A stretch of 5,914 bases of DNA from Propionibacteriaceae bacterium (GTDB lineage Bacteria; Actinomycetota; Actinomycetes; Propionibacteriales; Propionibacteriaceae), in the NCBI GenBank assembly GCA_030538175.1, contig JAUNUL010000192.1, forward strand, positions 1 through 5,914, written 5' to 3'. A model generated the notes under the pieces. It had not been told where the DNA came from, ran no database searches, and was given only the letters and a program-made list of their open reading frames with translations. Positions 5,314 to 5,914 of the stretch are shown piece by piece. The translations under genes were made by a program, and so were the position numbers. Positions within the stretch are counted from its first letter, which is position 1. Each line of letters starts with the position of its first letter.

Positions 5314-5914
5314 ATGGGGATTCTCGACGGCAAGAACGTGCTCGTCACCGGCCTGACCCACAACACCTCGATCGCCTATGAGGTCGCCCGGATCGCCCAG
5401 GCGGAGGGGGCCACGGTCGTGGTCTCCAATTTCGGTCGCGCGATGAGCCTGTCCAATCGGGTGATCCAGAAGCTGGATCCGGTGCCTCAGCTGCTGGAGA
5501 TTGACGTCACCAACGATGAGCATCTGGCCACGTTGGCCGACCGGTTGCGTGAGGCCGGGATGGAGCGGGTCGACGGAGTGGTGCATTCGATCGCTTTCGC
5601 CAACGCCGCCACGTCGATGGGCGGCAAGTTCCTCGAGGCGCCGGGTGCGGATGTTGATGCCGCTGTCCGGATCTCCGCCTATTCGATGGTCTCCCTGGCG
5701 ATGGCCTGCAAGCCGCTCATGACCGAGGGGGGTTCTGTGGTGGGCCTGACCTTCGATGCAACGGTCGCGTGGCCGGCGTACGACTGGATGGGCGTCGCCA
5801 AGGCTGCCCTGGAGTCGACCAGCCGTTATCTCGCGAAGTATCTCGGGCCCGAGGGCATCCGCTCCAACCTCGTTGCGGCGGGCCCACTGGAGACGATCGC
5901 CAAGCGCGCCATCC
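5314..5914 (+). CDS. fabI: Enoyl-ACP reductase FabI (InhA-like), 3' end beyond window
   Basis: FabI reduces trans-2-enoyl-ACP to acyl-ACP with NADH, the last step of each elongation round; in mycobacteria the orthologue is InhA, the isoniazid target. Two hundred codons are present of a family that is usually about 255-270 residues. The N-terminus ILDGKNVLVTGLTHNTSIA (3-21) carries the divergent FabI glycine motif. EIDVTN (62-67) and VVHSIAF (89-95) line the cofactor site. The Tyr-x6-Lys pair is Y156/K163 in PAYDWMGVAKAALES, with F147 in TFD and GIRSNLVAAGP (181-191) following. By direct comparison, InhA residues I21, S94, F149, Y158, K165 and T196 correspond to I20, S92, F147, Y156, K163 and T194, all conserved. 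The substrate-binding helix and C-terminus lie outside the window. Confidence 0.97.
   Translation, partial: MGILDGKNVLVTGLTHNTSIAYEVARIAQAEGATVVVSNFGRAMSLSNRVIQKLDPVPQLLEIDVTNDEHLATLADRLREAGMERVDGVVHSIAFANAATSMGGKFLEAPGADVDAAVRISAYSMVSLAMACKPLMTEGGSVVGLTFDATVAWPAYDWMGVAKAALESTSRYLAKYLGPEGIRSNLVAAGPLETIAKRAI

Noticed and set aside
5041..5586. Minus-strand 181-codon frame across the fabG-fabI junction
   Set aside because: It is a shadow of two well-supported plus-strand genes and has no family features.

Overview
This window looks like ordinary core chromosome from a high-GC actinobacterium. The evidence is the very GC-rich third codon positions, frequent GTG starts, and two lineage-typical small families (DUF6457 and DUF3099). 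It also carries an adjacent fabG-fabI pair whose proteins resemble mycobacterial MabA and InhA, and signs of leaderless transcription. A propionibacterial or related lineage is possible, but I cannot place the genus. I see no mobile element, CRISPR array, tRNA, rRNA or horizontally acquired cassette, and no convincing new multi-gene defence or metabolic system.

Layout. Four genes lie on the minus strand in the left half. Read in their own direction they are a DUF6457 protein (2872-2588), a SURF1 cytochrome-oxidase assembly factor (2556-1699), a divergent short-chain dehydrogenase/reductase (1697-936) and an RlmA-type 23S rRNA guanine-N1 methyltransferase (806 to beyond the left edge). The first three are tightly packed (31-nt and 1-nt gaps) and are probably one transcript. 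The methyltransferase follows after 129 bp with its own good ribosome binding site. A 191-bp divergent region (2873-3063) separates this block from moaA (3064-4092, plus strand), the radical-SAM first step of molybdenum cofactor synthesis. moaA converges, with only 5 bp between stop codons, on a small two-helix membrane protein of family DUF3099 (4451-4098, minus). A compact divergent promoter region (4452-4542) then leads to fabG (4543-5268) and fabI (5314 to beyond the right edge), two consecutive reductases of type II fatty-acid (in mycolate producers, mycolic acid) elongation.

How the genes fit together. fabG and fabI carry out the two reductive steps of one elongation cycle and form a probable operon. 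SURF1 serves the respiratory chain. DUF6457 beside moaA suggests, without proving, a link to molybdenum cofactor. The other juxtapositions look like inherited synteny rather than a shared pathway. The points most worth a second look are a 7+7 palindrome at the predicted fabG transcription start, the probably leaderless moaA and DUF3099 messages, the SDR that lacks the usual Tyr-x3-Lys catalytic motif, and a tandem pentapeptide tail on the rRNA methyltransferase.
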